Shown piece after piece: positions 1-10,301 of a DNA stretch of 64,000 nt. The notes below the pieces were generated by a model. That model worked only from the letters and a program-made list of their open reading frames with translations. It was not told where the DNA came from and ran no database searches. The position numbers and the translations under genes are program-made. How positions within the stretch are numbered: position 1 is the stretch's first letter; each line of letters opens with the position of its first letter. The DNA comes from Euonymus europaeus (Eukaryota > Streptophyta > Magnoliopsida > Celastrales > Celastraceae), in the NCBI GenBank assembly GCA_963580455.1, contig OY756972.1:15949001-16013000 (forward strand), written 5' to 3'.

Positions 1-555
1 CTTGAGAATGACTAAGGATATATATTTTTGGTCTATAGAGGTGAGGAAGATCTCAGAGTAAAGGGTAACACTAATGCTAGCTTTCAGTTCGATAAGGACA
101 ACTTTCGATTACAATCTGGATATGTGTTTGGCTTAAATAGTGGTGCTATGAGCTGGAAGAGTTCAAAGTAGGAGATAGTAGCTGATTCTAGAATAGAGTC
201 TGAGTATATAGCTGCTTCCAATGCAACAAAGTAAGCAGTTTGGATCAAAAAGTTCATAGCTGAACTAAAGGCTGTTCCTAGCATTGTGGATCTGATTGAG
301 CTCTCTTGTGACAACAATGGAGCAATAGTACATGCTAAGGAACCCCGATCTCACCAACAATCCAAACATATACTTTGGCGTTTCCATCTAATTTGAGAAA
401 TCATTGATCGAGGAGATGTGAAGATATGCAGAGTTTTCACAAAAAAAAATTGCTAACCCATTGACCAAGCCTCTAACACAGCAGAAGCATGATTAACACA
501 AAAATTCACTAGGTATTAGATACATGAGTGATTGGATTTAGTGCAACTGGGAGTT
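1..555 (+). pseudogene. Ty1/copia RNase H fragment (3' end of pol)
   Basis: Conceptual translation gives a copia-type RNase H tail. It includes a block reading LQSGYVFGLNSGAMSWKSSK, the EYIAASNATK region and a downstream KHI-type motif, ending in the short tail that usually precedes the polypurine tract of Tork/Ivana-like copia elements. In-frame stops (for example TAG just after SWKSSK and TAA after ATK) show it is dead. The 5' part of the element lies outside the window. It is directly followed by a purine-rich stretch and an LTR that begins at 556, so it is the internal 3' end of one copia element on the + strand. Confidence 0.85.
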
Positions 556-1136
556 TGTTGGGGAGTATGCCCTAAAGTTAATCATATGATGATTCTTTAG
601 CACATTATAATTATCGTGCTTATTTTATTAATAAAGGCATTTTAGTTATTCCAGTTATTTATATATGTGTAGTACGAATTATTGTAATAACGTCCCTAAA
701 ATATAATGCATATTCTTTAATGTCCATAGCCAAGTATTATTGTCAATAGGGACAACAATAATACGTAGAGGCTAATGTGTGTTTGATTAATATTTGATAT
801 TAAGTCAACACAGAGGTTCATGAATTGAAGAATTTATGTATTGGATCGATCCTCCATGAAATCATTACATGGATTGTGTTATAAATGTTATAAATGATTT
901 CATAGTGATGATGTTGTTTTGTAGTCCTTTGACCTGAGATCACCATTGTTCTCGACATGAGCGATTGTTCATTTTGACACCATCAAACGTTGCCCTTAAC
1001 AAGGTGGCTATAAAAGGTGGCGATCGGGTGTACAATAAATCATGTAGAGGAATGTGAGTGATGAAGATGAAATTTGTCCTTCTCATAACACAGGATTAAT
1101 ATTTAAGGCCTCTTGATTGAATAGAGCTAATAAATT
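556..1136 (+). repeat. copia 3' LTR, right end uncertain
   Basis: The sequence starts with TGTTGGGGAGTATGCCC immediately after a purine-rich tract (AACTGGGAG), which is the usual start of a Tork/Ivana-type copia LTR. A TTTGACCTGAGATCACC block near 930 is also familiar from such LTRs. No clear CA end or target duplication is visible. MULE coding sequence begins at about 1137, so the LTR is probably truncated there. No second copy exists in the window for comparison. Confidence 0.6.
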
Positions 1137-1727
1137 ACTGGGATTCCATGTGCACACGCGATACGTGCAAGACATGATGCGGGAGAAAAGGCAGAAGATT
1201 ACTTGTCTTTGTGGTATAGGACAAACACTTATCTAAGAGCTTATCAAAATCCAATTGTGCCAATAAGAGGAGAGAATATGTGGCCAAGAAGTGAGCAGGA
1301 TCCTGTGCTACCTCCAAAGCTGAGGAAGATGCCTGGGAGACGAAAGAAAAAAAGGAGAAGAGAGATACATGAAGTCCAAAGAAAAAACAAGCTGCCAAGG
1401 GATGGGAGGACCATGACATGCCATGTATGCATGGGGAAAGGGCACAATGTAAGAAATAAAAAGTGTCCAGGGAGGGTTACATTAAGCAACCAAGTTGCTG
1501 GCAGCTCAAGTCTTCCTACAGGTTCAGCTGCTGCAAGTTCCAATCCATCTGACAGGTCAAGACTTCCTACAACTTCAATTTGTATGAGAGACAAATATGT
1601 GAGCCCTTTCCATAAAGAGTGCAGGGCCAAGTCCAAACCAAAGAAGAGGGTTATGATATATGGACTCGGGTTGTATATCAACCCTGAAACAGGACGTTCC
1701 ATCCTCAATGTAAGTATTCATCTCTGA
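1137..1727 (+). pseudogene. MULE (Mutator-like) transposase C-terminal fragment
   Basis: The open frame 1137-1727 encodes the last part of a MuDR-type transposase. It carries the end of a SWIM zinc finger (GIPCAHA), the LWYRTNTYLRAYQNPI block, a proline/lysine linker (PPKLRKMPGRRKKKRR) and a CCHC knuckle, C-x2-C-x4-H-x5-C, in CHVCMGKGHNVRNKKC. The catalytic DDE domain is missing; the 5' side is cut by the copia LTR. After the last codons comes a GTAAGT-like donor at about 1711 and a TTGTTGTAG acceptor before 1808, so the frame may splice into a short degenerate exon (1808-1988) built of 39-bp repeats. Known for the family: the knuckle is found downstream of the SWIM domain in plant MULE transposases. 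Confidence 0.75.
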
Positions 1728-1842
1728 AGTCCTCTTGTTACTATCTTATATTGCTTACATCCTAACGACCAACTAATCATCATTTTTTTTGCTTGTTTTT
1801 GTTGTAGCTGGGTACGTCAATGTCGAGGGTGATTGATCGAGG

Positions 1843-1959
1843 TAGTTAGAGTTTGAAGACTAGCAAACAACCATCTAAGGGTAGTCATAATTAGAAGACT
1901 AGCAAACAACTATCTCAAGGTAGTCAGAGTTTGAAGACTAGCCAACAATAATCTCAGGA
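1843..1959 (+). repeat. three tandem 39-bp units
   Basis: Three consecutive 39-bp units (1843-1881, 1882-1920, 1921-1959) each contain GAAGACTAGC(A/C)AACAA followed by ATCT. The length is a multiple of three, so the array would encode a 13-residue Ser/Gln/Lys-rich repeat if it is the last exon of the MULE transposase. Stops are now present (for example TAG at the start of unit 1). Confidence 0.8.
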
Positions 1960-2099
1960 TGGTATTGGAGGATCTGGTGGAGCAATTTAATATGTTACTA
2001 TTTTAGTTTTGATTTCTGTCATGGACTTGTTTTGTTTCAGGATTTCTAGTTTGAATGACTTTGGAGGACTTATGTATGATTGTTTTTATTTGGGATTGA

Positions 2100-2536
2100 A
2101 TCTATGTTTGAAAGGAGCAAAATGGATGCAATGTTTTTTTGTTTGAACTGGGGGCTCATTTGACCCATTTTCATAACTTACAGGGGCTCATTTGACCCAT
2201 TTAATGAAGTATAGGGAGGGTATTGAACTACGAAAAATAAGGGATTACAAATTTCTTAAGAAAAATCACAAATGTCTTTGATTTTTTTTATGTGACGCGT
2301 GGCATAAATTGATTGGTGTTTGGCAGTTGTATGTCATGTCATTTTGAATGAATTTTTTTTAAAAAAAAACCACGTCAGTAGTTAACTGCCACATAGATGT
2401 CGTTATCATGGCAAAGGTGATAAAGGGTCAACTTGGACCACTTTTTGGAGTATAGGGGCTTGAAAAACCCAAAATAAAGTACAGCGGCTCAAACAACCCA
2501 TTTGTGAAAGTACAGGGCCTTTTGAATACTTTCCCC
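2100..2536 (+). mobile_element. MULE 3' terminal region with probable TIR
   Basis: This non-coding stretch follows the MULE transposase tail. It has two close copies of GGGGCTCATTTGACCCATTT near 2154 and 2187, and ends in a block containing AAAGTACAGGGCC and TTTGAATACTTTCCCC. Read from the right this begins GGGGAAAGTATTCAAA, the GGGAAA-type start seen in many MULE TIRs. The partner TIR is absent because the left side of the element is lost. Confidence 0.5.
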
Positions 2537-2539
2537 TAA

Positions 2540-5021
2540 TAGATGTCACAACCTTTATTCAACGCCTTGCACAATAAGTCTAGCCTTATACCACTTACTT
2601 CCATCATGTTCTTTCTTGAACCGATACACCCATTTGTTGTACAAAGCTTTCTTTTCTGTTGGTAGTTTCACTAACTACCAAGTTTGATTCTTCATCAAAG
2701 AATTTTCTTCTTTCATGGCTAGCTCGTACTTCTTCACATTCACGTCCTGTTTAGCTTCTTTTTTTTTTACTCACGATTATTAGTCAACAAGATATATTGG
2801 AAAGAAAGAGAATAACGATCAAGAGGTCTTATAGTTCAAGTAGACATCCGTAGAGAAACTAAAGGAGTAGTCGGATCATCATCATCATCCTGTGGAATAA
2901 CATGAATGCCTACATCCTGCTTGACCGAGGTAGACTCAGGAATATCGATATGAACCGTTTCAGGATTATTTACTTCTTTCACATTGTCATCAAGCTTGTG
3001 TACATCACGCTCTTATTAAAATTTACACTTCGACTTCTAATAATCTTTCAGTTCTATTCATCCCAAAACCTATTGCCAAAATTTTCATCTCCATAGGAAA
3101 TAAAGAAGCATTTCCTCAATTTAGCATCAAGCTTGCTACAATCATCAGAATCAACATGTACATTGGAAACACAACCAAACACTCTAAGGTGTGAAAGTTT
3201 TACCACTTTACCACTCCAAACTTCTTCGCGCAGCTTATTCTTTAGAGGAACTGATGGATTTTGATTAATGAGATAGACTGCAGTGTTAACTGTGTCAGCC
3301 CAAAACATCTTTTGTAGCCACGAAAGGATTATCATACTTTAGTTCAATTCATATGTTCTACAACACCATTTTGTTGTGGTGTTCCTGGGATAATTCTCTT
3401 CATCGTAATCTCATGTGTAGCACAATACTCCCTGAAATCACTATCAACATATTCTCCACCATTGTTAGATTTCAAACACTTCAACTTCAAAATCATTTCA
3501 ATTTCAACAAGAGCTTTCCACTTCTTAAATATACCAGACTTATTTTTCATAAAATAAACCCACAAATTTCTGCTACAGTCATCAATAAAAGTAACATAAT
3601 ACCTAGAGCCACCGAGAGAAGTAACTGAAGAAGGCCCCCACACATCGATATGTACCAAGTCAAGTTTGTTCTTTCACCTATCAGAAAACTAAGTTTCTTT
3701 TGTTTCCTCATAATGCAACTCCTACACATATCAAGATGAATTTTCTAAACTCAATGAAGTTTTTCCTTTTGACACAAGTTCTCTCATACCCTTCAAATGC
3801 AGGTGACCAAACCTCTCATGCCATAGAGTTGAGTCACTAAGTCCCTCTGCAATAGCAATTATACCAGTGTAAGCAATATTCATATATAAAATGCCAATTT
3901 TCTTACCTCGAGCAACTATTATTGCTCCCTTGGTCACTTTCCATGCACCAACACCAAATCTAATAGAATACCCACTATCTTCCAACTAATCAACATAAAT
4001 CAAAATTTTCTTCAACCGCGTAACATGTTCTGTAGAACCTAAACTGAACTAGTCAAACTCTTGATTCTAACTTCTCTTGTATCTACAATAGTCAAATCTT
4101 CAACATCAGCTATGTACACCTTCCCAAAATCACCTGCCATATAATTCTGCATGATCTCTCAATGTAGTATAGAAGGAAGCCCTTGAATCCAAAACCCAAG
4201 AATCAGAATGTGATTCAACATATAACAGTAAAGCATCATGTGTATCTTCCTTCTTGTTGTCTTCTTTCTTTAAAGACCAAAAATTCTTCTTAATGTGACC
4301 TTGCTTGCCACAATGCCAACAAACATCTTTTTTCTTGACAGAACAAGACTTACTTCTACCTTTCCTTGACTTTAATTTGTTGCGATCAAAATTCCTATCT
4401 AATTGTGTAGCTCTATCATTAACATTCAAGGTTGAACCAGAATTTGAGAATTTCCCAGAATCCTTTCTTCTGAATTTTTCACTCAAAATTTGATTTCTCA
4501 CAACACCTTAGGTAAGTTTTTGCTTGCCAGTAGAGTTGCTCACTATTGTTCTTATAATATCCCAATTTGGCAAAGATGCCAAGACGATCAATGCCTGCTT
4601 CATCTTTAAATACAATTTCAACTGACATCAATTGATTCACAATATTATTGAATTCATTCAAGTGCTTTGCAACAAGGGTTTCTTTTTGCATCTTCAAGTT
4701 GAACAAATTTTTCATCAAGTGAACCCTATGATTCACAGTTGGCGTCTCATACATCTTTGACAATGTATCCATGAGTTCCTTCATAGTTGACACCTTAGCA
4801 ACATTGTGAGCAACACTCAGTGTTAGAGTTAATCGAACAACTCCTAACAATTGTCTATCTAAAAGCTTCCATTCATCATCAGCATCTTTCGGTTGCTTAC
4901 CAAGAAGAGGCAAGTGAAACTTCTTCCTATACAAGAACTCTTTAATCTGCATTCTTCAGTATGCGAAGTCTACATTGTCAAATTTCTCAAACCTTTAAAA
5001 TTTAGCTTCATTGATAGTCAT
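2540..5021 (-). pseudogene. degenerate Ty1/copia gag-pol, - strand
   Basis: Read on the - strand, the domains run in copia order. Gag starts with an ATG at 5021 and carries a Gag (UBN2-like) core at about 4950-4480. A CCHC knuckle CWHCGKQGHIKKNFW follows at about 4310, with the last Cys lost. The protease motif at about 4190-4150 is mutated to DSRASFYT, where the family has DSGAS. GAG-pre-integrase spans about 3985-3731 and includes LWHERFGHLHLKGM. The integrase core is at about 3658-3344 (IDVWGPSSV and PQQNGVVEHMN visible), the integrase C-terminus at 3335-2990, and the first part of reverse transcriptase at about 2740-2545. Multiple stops and frameshifts interrupt it, the last at the RT KARLIVQG block. 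Most of RT and all of RNase H are missing. Confidence 0.85.
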
Positions 5022-6198
5022 AACTCCCACTCAAAAAATTGGACCTTAACTAACCCAATTTCAAAAGTCAGCATAACAAACAACCTACAAATTTGATCAA
5101 ATTTGCTAGGTCAAACTGCTTTGGTCTCTCCTTTGTTCAATGAAACTTGTGCCCACAGATTTTAAAAAATAGAATCAATTTTGCTCAAATCCACTTTCGT
5201 TCACTCAATTACAGAGAACCCAATACTAGTTGTAATATAATCAACTCCACTCAAAAAAATCAATATCATGATTATAATAGTCAACATAAGCTAAACTGCC
5301 ACTCATGAAAATAAAATTAATTTACCAAAAAACTCCAACTTCTTTTATATCCAGAGAGTTTGGACTCAACGACGGACATGGATTCATCCGAGCATAAAGC
5401 TACAGATTTACATTGCGAAGAAGAAATTCAATCGGAAAACCTTCAATTGTGATTGCGGCCGCACATTCATCCATTTCAATGGATGTAGTAGATATCATAA
5501 GCTTTCAAAGGCATATGCAAATGGGGATTTTATCAGAGGATCTTCAAAATCCTATTCATGTTCGATCCATAAAAGGTTTTCGCGAGAACATGTTCTTGGT
5601 AAGAATCCACTTCAACTACAATCTCATAAAAACACTAAGGATTAGGAGTTCTATGATTACTGTGAAAGTTTGGATGAACTCCCGACTCCCAGAACATATC
5701 ACGGAGATACAATTCTCGAAACGTTTTAAGGCGAGGTTAATTTATCAAAAACATGATGTTGGAGTATTATCTCCTATGTATGTCCTTTGAGATGGATTAT
5801 GAAAATATTGTGTTTAGATTATTTAACATGTTACATAAAAATATTAACATGGCATTTAATTTTGTTTGTGCAAGGCAAAAAAGTCATCTTTAGTTCTAAG
5901 ATCTATTTACGTAAAACAACAAAATGTAAATATCTTTGTTTGGATAAGTTAAACCATGGTACATATGTTTTTGACTTTGTGTAAAATTTTTCCCATGTAT
6001 CATAATGCAAAAGTACTGGAACAAAAATCTCAATGTTATGGACAAACCAGGCCGTTAAAAAAATATGGCTAGAGTTAAAACAACACTTGTTGTACATTTG
6101 TGTGTAAGGATGGCATGACCATGTAAAAACAATTGTAAACTTAACGTCTTGATTGACATAATTTATAGAATATGTCATATGTTGTAAAATTGCATGCC
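5022..6198. other. unassigned AT-rich stretch
   Basis: The part next to the copia gag (5022-5340) may be its leader, but no LTR or primer-binding site is recognisable. A 125-codon open frame at 5413-5790 (+ strand) resembles no family I know. It includes one NotI-like GCGGCCGC at about 5456 and no compelling start context. The rest holds only short AT-rich DNA. Confidence 0.3.
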
Positions 6199-6359
6199 AA
6201 CTTTATCAATTATGGAATATACACATTTAAAGTGTAATTAATTACTCAAATATGTAGTATGGCAATTAACATATGTGAGACACATTGTTAAAAATGGTTT
6301 AACGCAATAACGTGTTATAATTCCTCTTCAAATGTGTATGTTCCATAATTGGTAAAGTT
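6199..6359. repeat. inverted repeat, 30-bp arms, possible MITE relic
   Basis: Arm 1 (6199-6228) and the reverse complement of arm 2 (6330-6359) agree at 28 of 30 positions. The core of the arm is CAATTATGGAATATACACA versus the opposite-strand partner. The loop is about 101 bp. Weak similarity continues a few bases outward (GCATGCC versus TGCCTGC). No target duplication was identified, so it could be a MITE or an inverted duplication of neighbouring sequence. Confidence 0.6.
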
Positions 6360-6419
6360 TGCCTGCACTTTTACTGCATATGAGTGCAGATTTATGAACT
6401 CCTTCAATTTGATCCACCA

Positions 6420-7036
6420 AATTGACGTCCATTTGTCTATGTATTGCTATTAATGACGTTGTATGCTATTGTCTCATTAACAGCCTTGTGCACATTTTCT
6501 TGGGACCCCATGACACCCTCAGTCAACTTAGAATCCTTCTCAAATTGCCTAGAAAGAGCATCAGCCACCACATTGGTATTGTATTTCCTATATTCGATAG
6601 AAAAGTCATACCCTAGCGTTTAACCATCCATTTCTGTTGGAACACAGTTCCAATCTTCTGTTCAAGAAGGTATTTGACACTGAAATGGTCTATCCTCACA
6701 ATGAAATAATGGCCCAACAAATAAGGCCTCTATTTTTGTATAGCATACCAAAGCTAAGAATTCCTTCTCATATGTAGAGAATAACAAGGACTTGCCTCTT
6801 AGTGCAGCACTGAAGAAAGCCAAAGGATGTTCCCTCTATAGCAAGACAACTCCAATTCCAATTCCACAAGCATCACATTCTATGTAGAATGTCTCATCAA
6901 AATTTAGAAGACTAAGTACTGGTGGAGCAGCCATCACTCTCTTCAAATTCTCAATGGCCATGTCAGCTTCCTTAGTCCAATAGAAACCATCCTTCTACAA
7001 CAACTTATTCAATGGCACAGTAAGAGAGGCATAGTG
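6420..7036 (-). pseudogene. Ty3/gypsy RNase H fragment
   Basis: This continues the reverse transcriptase at 7037-7771 on the - strand. The translation shows an RNase H region with a block like HPLAFFSAALRGKSLLFSTY, then YEKEFLALV, followed by the conserved tail VVADALSRQ at about 6540. Several stops and small indels break the frame. The integrase that should follow is missing, so the element stops near 6420. Confidence 0.75.
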
Positions 7037-7771
7037 CTATATAAATTTTCTATAATAGCCACATAACCCTAAAAACCCTCTCAATGCCTTTACAGTAGTA
7101 GGAGTTGGCCAATTAATCTTAGTAGAAACCTTATTTGGATCAGCCTTCACTCCATCCTTACCAACCAAGTGACCCAAGTAAGAAACTTCAAATGCTGCAA
7201 AATGACACTTGGTCAATTTTACAAATAGAGTATGATCTCTCAGAAGCTCTAAGGTTGCTGTCAGATGTTGCACATGGTCTGCCATAGTCTTTCTATATAC
7301 TAATATGTCATCAAAGAAAACTAGAATAAATTTTCTCAGATATGGGCTAAAAACTTCATTCATTAGGCTTTGAAAAGTAGAAGGAGCATTAGTAAGGCCA
7401 AATGGCATTACCAAGAATTCAAAATGGCTTTCATGTGTTCTAAAAGCAGTTTTCTCAATATCTGGAGCATACATCCTGATTTGGTGATAGCCTGACCTAA
7501 GGTCAAGTTTAGAAAAAATAATCGCCCCATACAACTCATCTAACAATTCTTCAATTACAAGTATAGGAAAGTTGTCCTTGATTTTAGACTTATTCAAAGC
7601 CCTATAGTTAATACACATTCTCCATGTGTTATCAGCTTTTTTCACCAGCAAAATTGGTCTTGAGTATGGACTAGAGCTGGTTCTTATCACTCCAGTTCCA
7701 AACAACTCAGTCACAATTTTATCTATCTTAGATTTTTGTGAATGAGGATATCTGTAAGGTTTTAGGTTCAC
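7037..7771 (-). pseudogene. Ty3/gypsy reverse transcriptase
   Basis: The 244-codon frame encodes most of a gypsy RT. It shows PYSRPILLVKKADNTWRMCI, then YRALNKSKIKDNFPI, the catalytic FSKLDLRSGYHQIRM block, LVMPFGLTNAPSTFQ, and FFDDILVYRK, which is the YxDD motif with Phe at the first position. It ends in LGHLVGKDGV and the RT connection. Protease lies upstream in the same orientation (8281-8490) and RNase H downstream, so this is the left half of a gypsy element whose gag half is at 19132-19706. The domain itself has no stop, but the element around it is broken. Confidence 0.9.
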
Positions 7772-7959
7772 TGGATTAGTTTCCTCTAGTACAATCCTGT
7801 GATCATGAACCCTAGATGGTAGTAATCCCTAAAGTTCAACAAAAACATCTTAGAACAGATCCAACACCTGTTCAATTTCTTGGCATGGCATAGTTGGAAC
7901 AGTTGATGGGGACATGGAAATTGTCTGACCTAGCATATAGAACCACTTCCTCATTGCTA

Positions 7960-8247
7960 ATGATTGAGAAAAATGACTCCTATGATAGAGTACCTCCTTG
8001 CAACAAACAACTACATCCCTGCCATATAAAAGACATAGTCAATGCTGTAAAATTCCAGTTAATATCCCTTAGAGACTTAAGCCACTCAATGCCTAAAATC
8101 AAATCATGATTGAGAAAAATGACTCGTATGTTAGAGTCCTTGCAACAAACAACTACGTCCCTGCCATATAAAAGACATAATCAATGCTGTAAAATTCTAG
8201 TTAATATCCCCTGGAGACTTAAGCCACTCAATGCCTAAAACCAAATC
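7960..8247. repeat. tandem duplication of about 145 bp within gypsy pol
   Basis: Units 7960-8105 (146 bp) and 8106-8247 (142 bp) are near-identical. Both start ATGATTGAGAAAAATGACTC and end near CTAAAA(T/C)CAAATC. The duplication lies in the linker between protease and reverse transcriptase of the gypsy fragment, and breaks the frame there. Unit 2 lacks a few bases present in unit 1. Confidence 0.85.
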
Positions 8248-8280
8248 ATATTCTCCCAATTCCATTGTATAATATTCCAT

Positions 8281-8490
8281 CTAGAATATATATCCCTGAC
8301 ATGCTAAAGATAACAATCTTGTCTTTCCATAACAATTCATAATCTCTCCATTTGCTATCTTAACATGGGTGGAAACCAAGTCATGTTGAACTTTACCCAA
8401 CTTACCAGCTAACCGATTAGCAGCCTCAACATTCAAGAAATTATGGATAGTACCACTATCAACGATAATCAGGAGAGGGATTTTTCCAAT
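8281..8490 (-). pseudogene. Ty3/gypsy aspartic protease fragment
   Basis: The - strand frame shows an aspartic protease active site, LLIIVDSGTIHNFLNV, matching the DSGxTHNF pattern of plant gypsy elements. It is followed by a typical ANRLAGKLG stretch. The upstream (N-terminal) side is cut exactly by the Athila-like element: the target duplication is at 8491-8495 and the frame continues on the far side at 19132. The first few codons that look open to the right of 8490 belong to the LTR, not to the protease. Confidence 0.85.
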
Positions 8491-8495
8491 AACAC
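8491..8495. repeat. left target-site duplication AACAC of the Athila-like element
   Basis: AACAC directly precedes the LTR start TGATCGATAT. The same five bases (19127-19131) follow the other LTR end CACCTAACA. A 5-bp duplication is the expected size for LTR retrotransposon integration. Confidence 0.93.
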
Positions 8496-9672
8496 TGATC
8501 GATATTTTTTTAACCACAAATTAAATTCGCAACTAATAATATCGACGGGTTTACCCAATCGCAAGAGTACGTGTCGCTAAACAGTAATCAATGAACGGGA
8601 TCGAATCCTCAAGGACTGTACTAACTACCAGTTGTCAATTCACGTGATTTAAATGAGCGATTATTAAACTAAAATCAAACTTAAATTCAGAAGAAATAGA
8701 TCTAGCTTCGATTTGGCGTTTCAAATACCTCCCCTCAAGAACACAGATTAATATGCAAGCACACAATTTAAGAATTTAACGATGTCAGTCAAAAGGCCTT
8801 GGTCCAGCTGCAGTCAACTAGATTTCCCTAAACAACGATCCTGACTTTGGTCCAGTTGCAAGATCTTTTCTTATCGTAGGCGTCTTGGTTTGGTCTCTCC
8901 TAAGAACATCCTAAGGTAAGCATGAGCACTAGGAAATCGACAAACACACAACATAGGGTAACAATCTATCACCCAATCAGCTATGTCTATTGTTCCCAAA
9001 ACTTGGATCTTACGCAAGCTCTCGTCACTTCGTCAAACACCGGGTCATGGTCAGCCGAATATGTTTAACTAACAATACCTACAATTAAGATGTTGATCAG
9101 GCATACATAATCATAGGCAATCAACTTTAAATCCAGAGAACAATAAATAAAACTCAGTCTGCTTGTCAATTAAATCTGCAAACAAGGTTTTGGTATAAGA
9201 CTTACCAAACCTAGCTAGAAATTAATTTAGCTACGCATAACAATAATATTAAAATCCAACATCATAATAAACACTGTTCAATTTCAGTAATGGAGGAAAA
9301 GAATTGATGCTCCAATGCGTGCGCTTGATTCTTCTCTCCTTCTTGCCTTTGATTTTTCTCCTTTGAACTCTGCTGTCACTCCTCTGGATGGCTGCGTGTT
9401 CTCCTTTTAAATTCCTAGGGTTTCTTCTTTAAGTACCAATCATCTGATCCAATGAGCCCTCGCCACGTCAGCTTCAAATTCCGTAAAGAACTAAATCCGC
9501 GTCCTGCGGCCGCGCCCAGGGTGCAAGAATCGGGTTTAGCTCAATTCCAGCTCTTTTGCTCCACTTCAGTACCTGTTCACACAAACACCCAAAAGAGGTA
9601 GAATCTATACCAATACCCATCAAAAATTAACTCTTTTAACACCATTAATTAGGTGCTTTTCAACACCTAACA
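8496..9672 (-). repeat. Athila-like LTR, 3' copy (1177 bp)
   Basis: On the + strand it begins TGATCGATAT and ends CACCTAACA; read on the coding (-) strand it starts TGTTAGGTG and ends ATATCGATCA. It matches 17951-19126 with 4 substitutions (near 8946, 8953, 8962 and 9118) and a one-base indel near 8573. A GCGGCCGC site lies at about 9507. Confidence 0.95.
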
Positions 9673-9686
9673 AAATTCCCCCAAAC
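9673..9686 (-). promoter_or_regulatory. polypurine tract of the Athila-like element
   Basis: On the - strand the bases before the 3' LTR read GTTTGGGGGAATTT, the form of plus-strand primer typical of Athila-group elements. Its position immediately next to the LTR fixes the orientation. Confidence 0.9.
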
Positions 9687-10301
9687 TAACAATTTGCTTG
9701 TCCTCAAGCATCCACAATAACACTCAAAATCAAGGCACCATAATTTTGCAAAATCCATATTTTATTCTTAAAATCAACAGCCATATTCTGGACACACAAG
9801 CACCTCATTATTATTACCATGAAAAAGCATCTAGCAGAAAAGTGCACTTTGTTCACTACCACTTAGTATACATAATTAATTCACACCCTCACACTGATTC
9901 ACACCATTGCATGTATTTATTCTGTTTCACTCAAGTGTTTGAAGGTTAGTGTTTCTCTCGTATGGATGCATTAACTGCAGCCATAAGCTTGCATGTGAAC
10001 CAATACAACTGCCTACCTCTAATGAGTTCAATGTGTCAAAAGGACTTGAGACTTAAAATATGGCAAAAAGGATTGGCTCAAGCATATTAGGAAAACTAAA
10101 CAAAATAGGTAATCAGAATGTCCACAGTCTAGAAATTAGGCTATAAAATGTAGCAAAGGCAGACAAGCATAGGTGAATAAAAGGGTAGTGACACCATGCA
10201 TCAAACATGTCCGGAAATTAAAACAAATTGGGCAGCCAATAGGAGACTATCCTATGTCTCTAACTAAGCACCAAAATTTTGCTGCCCCACAACTTCACTC
10301 C
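9687..10301 (-). other. Athila-like 3' untranslated spacer
   Basis: This is internal sequence between the env-position ORF stop and the polypurine tract. No coding frame of note is visible. It is part of the retrotransposon. Confidence 0.7.

Noticed and set aside
1244..1708. 154-codon - strand frame opposite the MULE transposase tail
   Set aside because: It is a shadow of the + strand coding frame with the CCHC knuckle.
5413..5790. 125-codon open frame on the + strand
   Set aside because: No recognisable domain and no gene-like context; it may be chance. It is kept only as part of the unassigned stretch.
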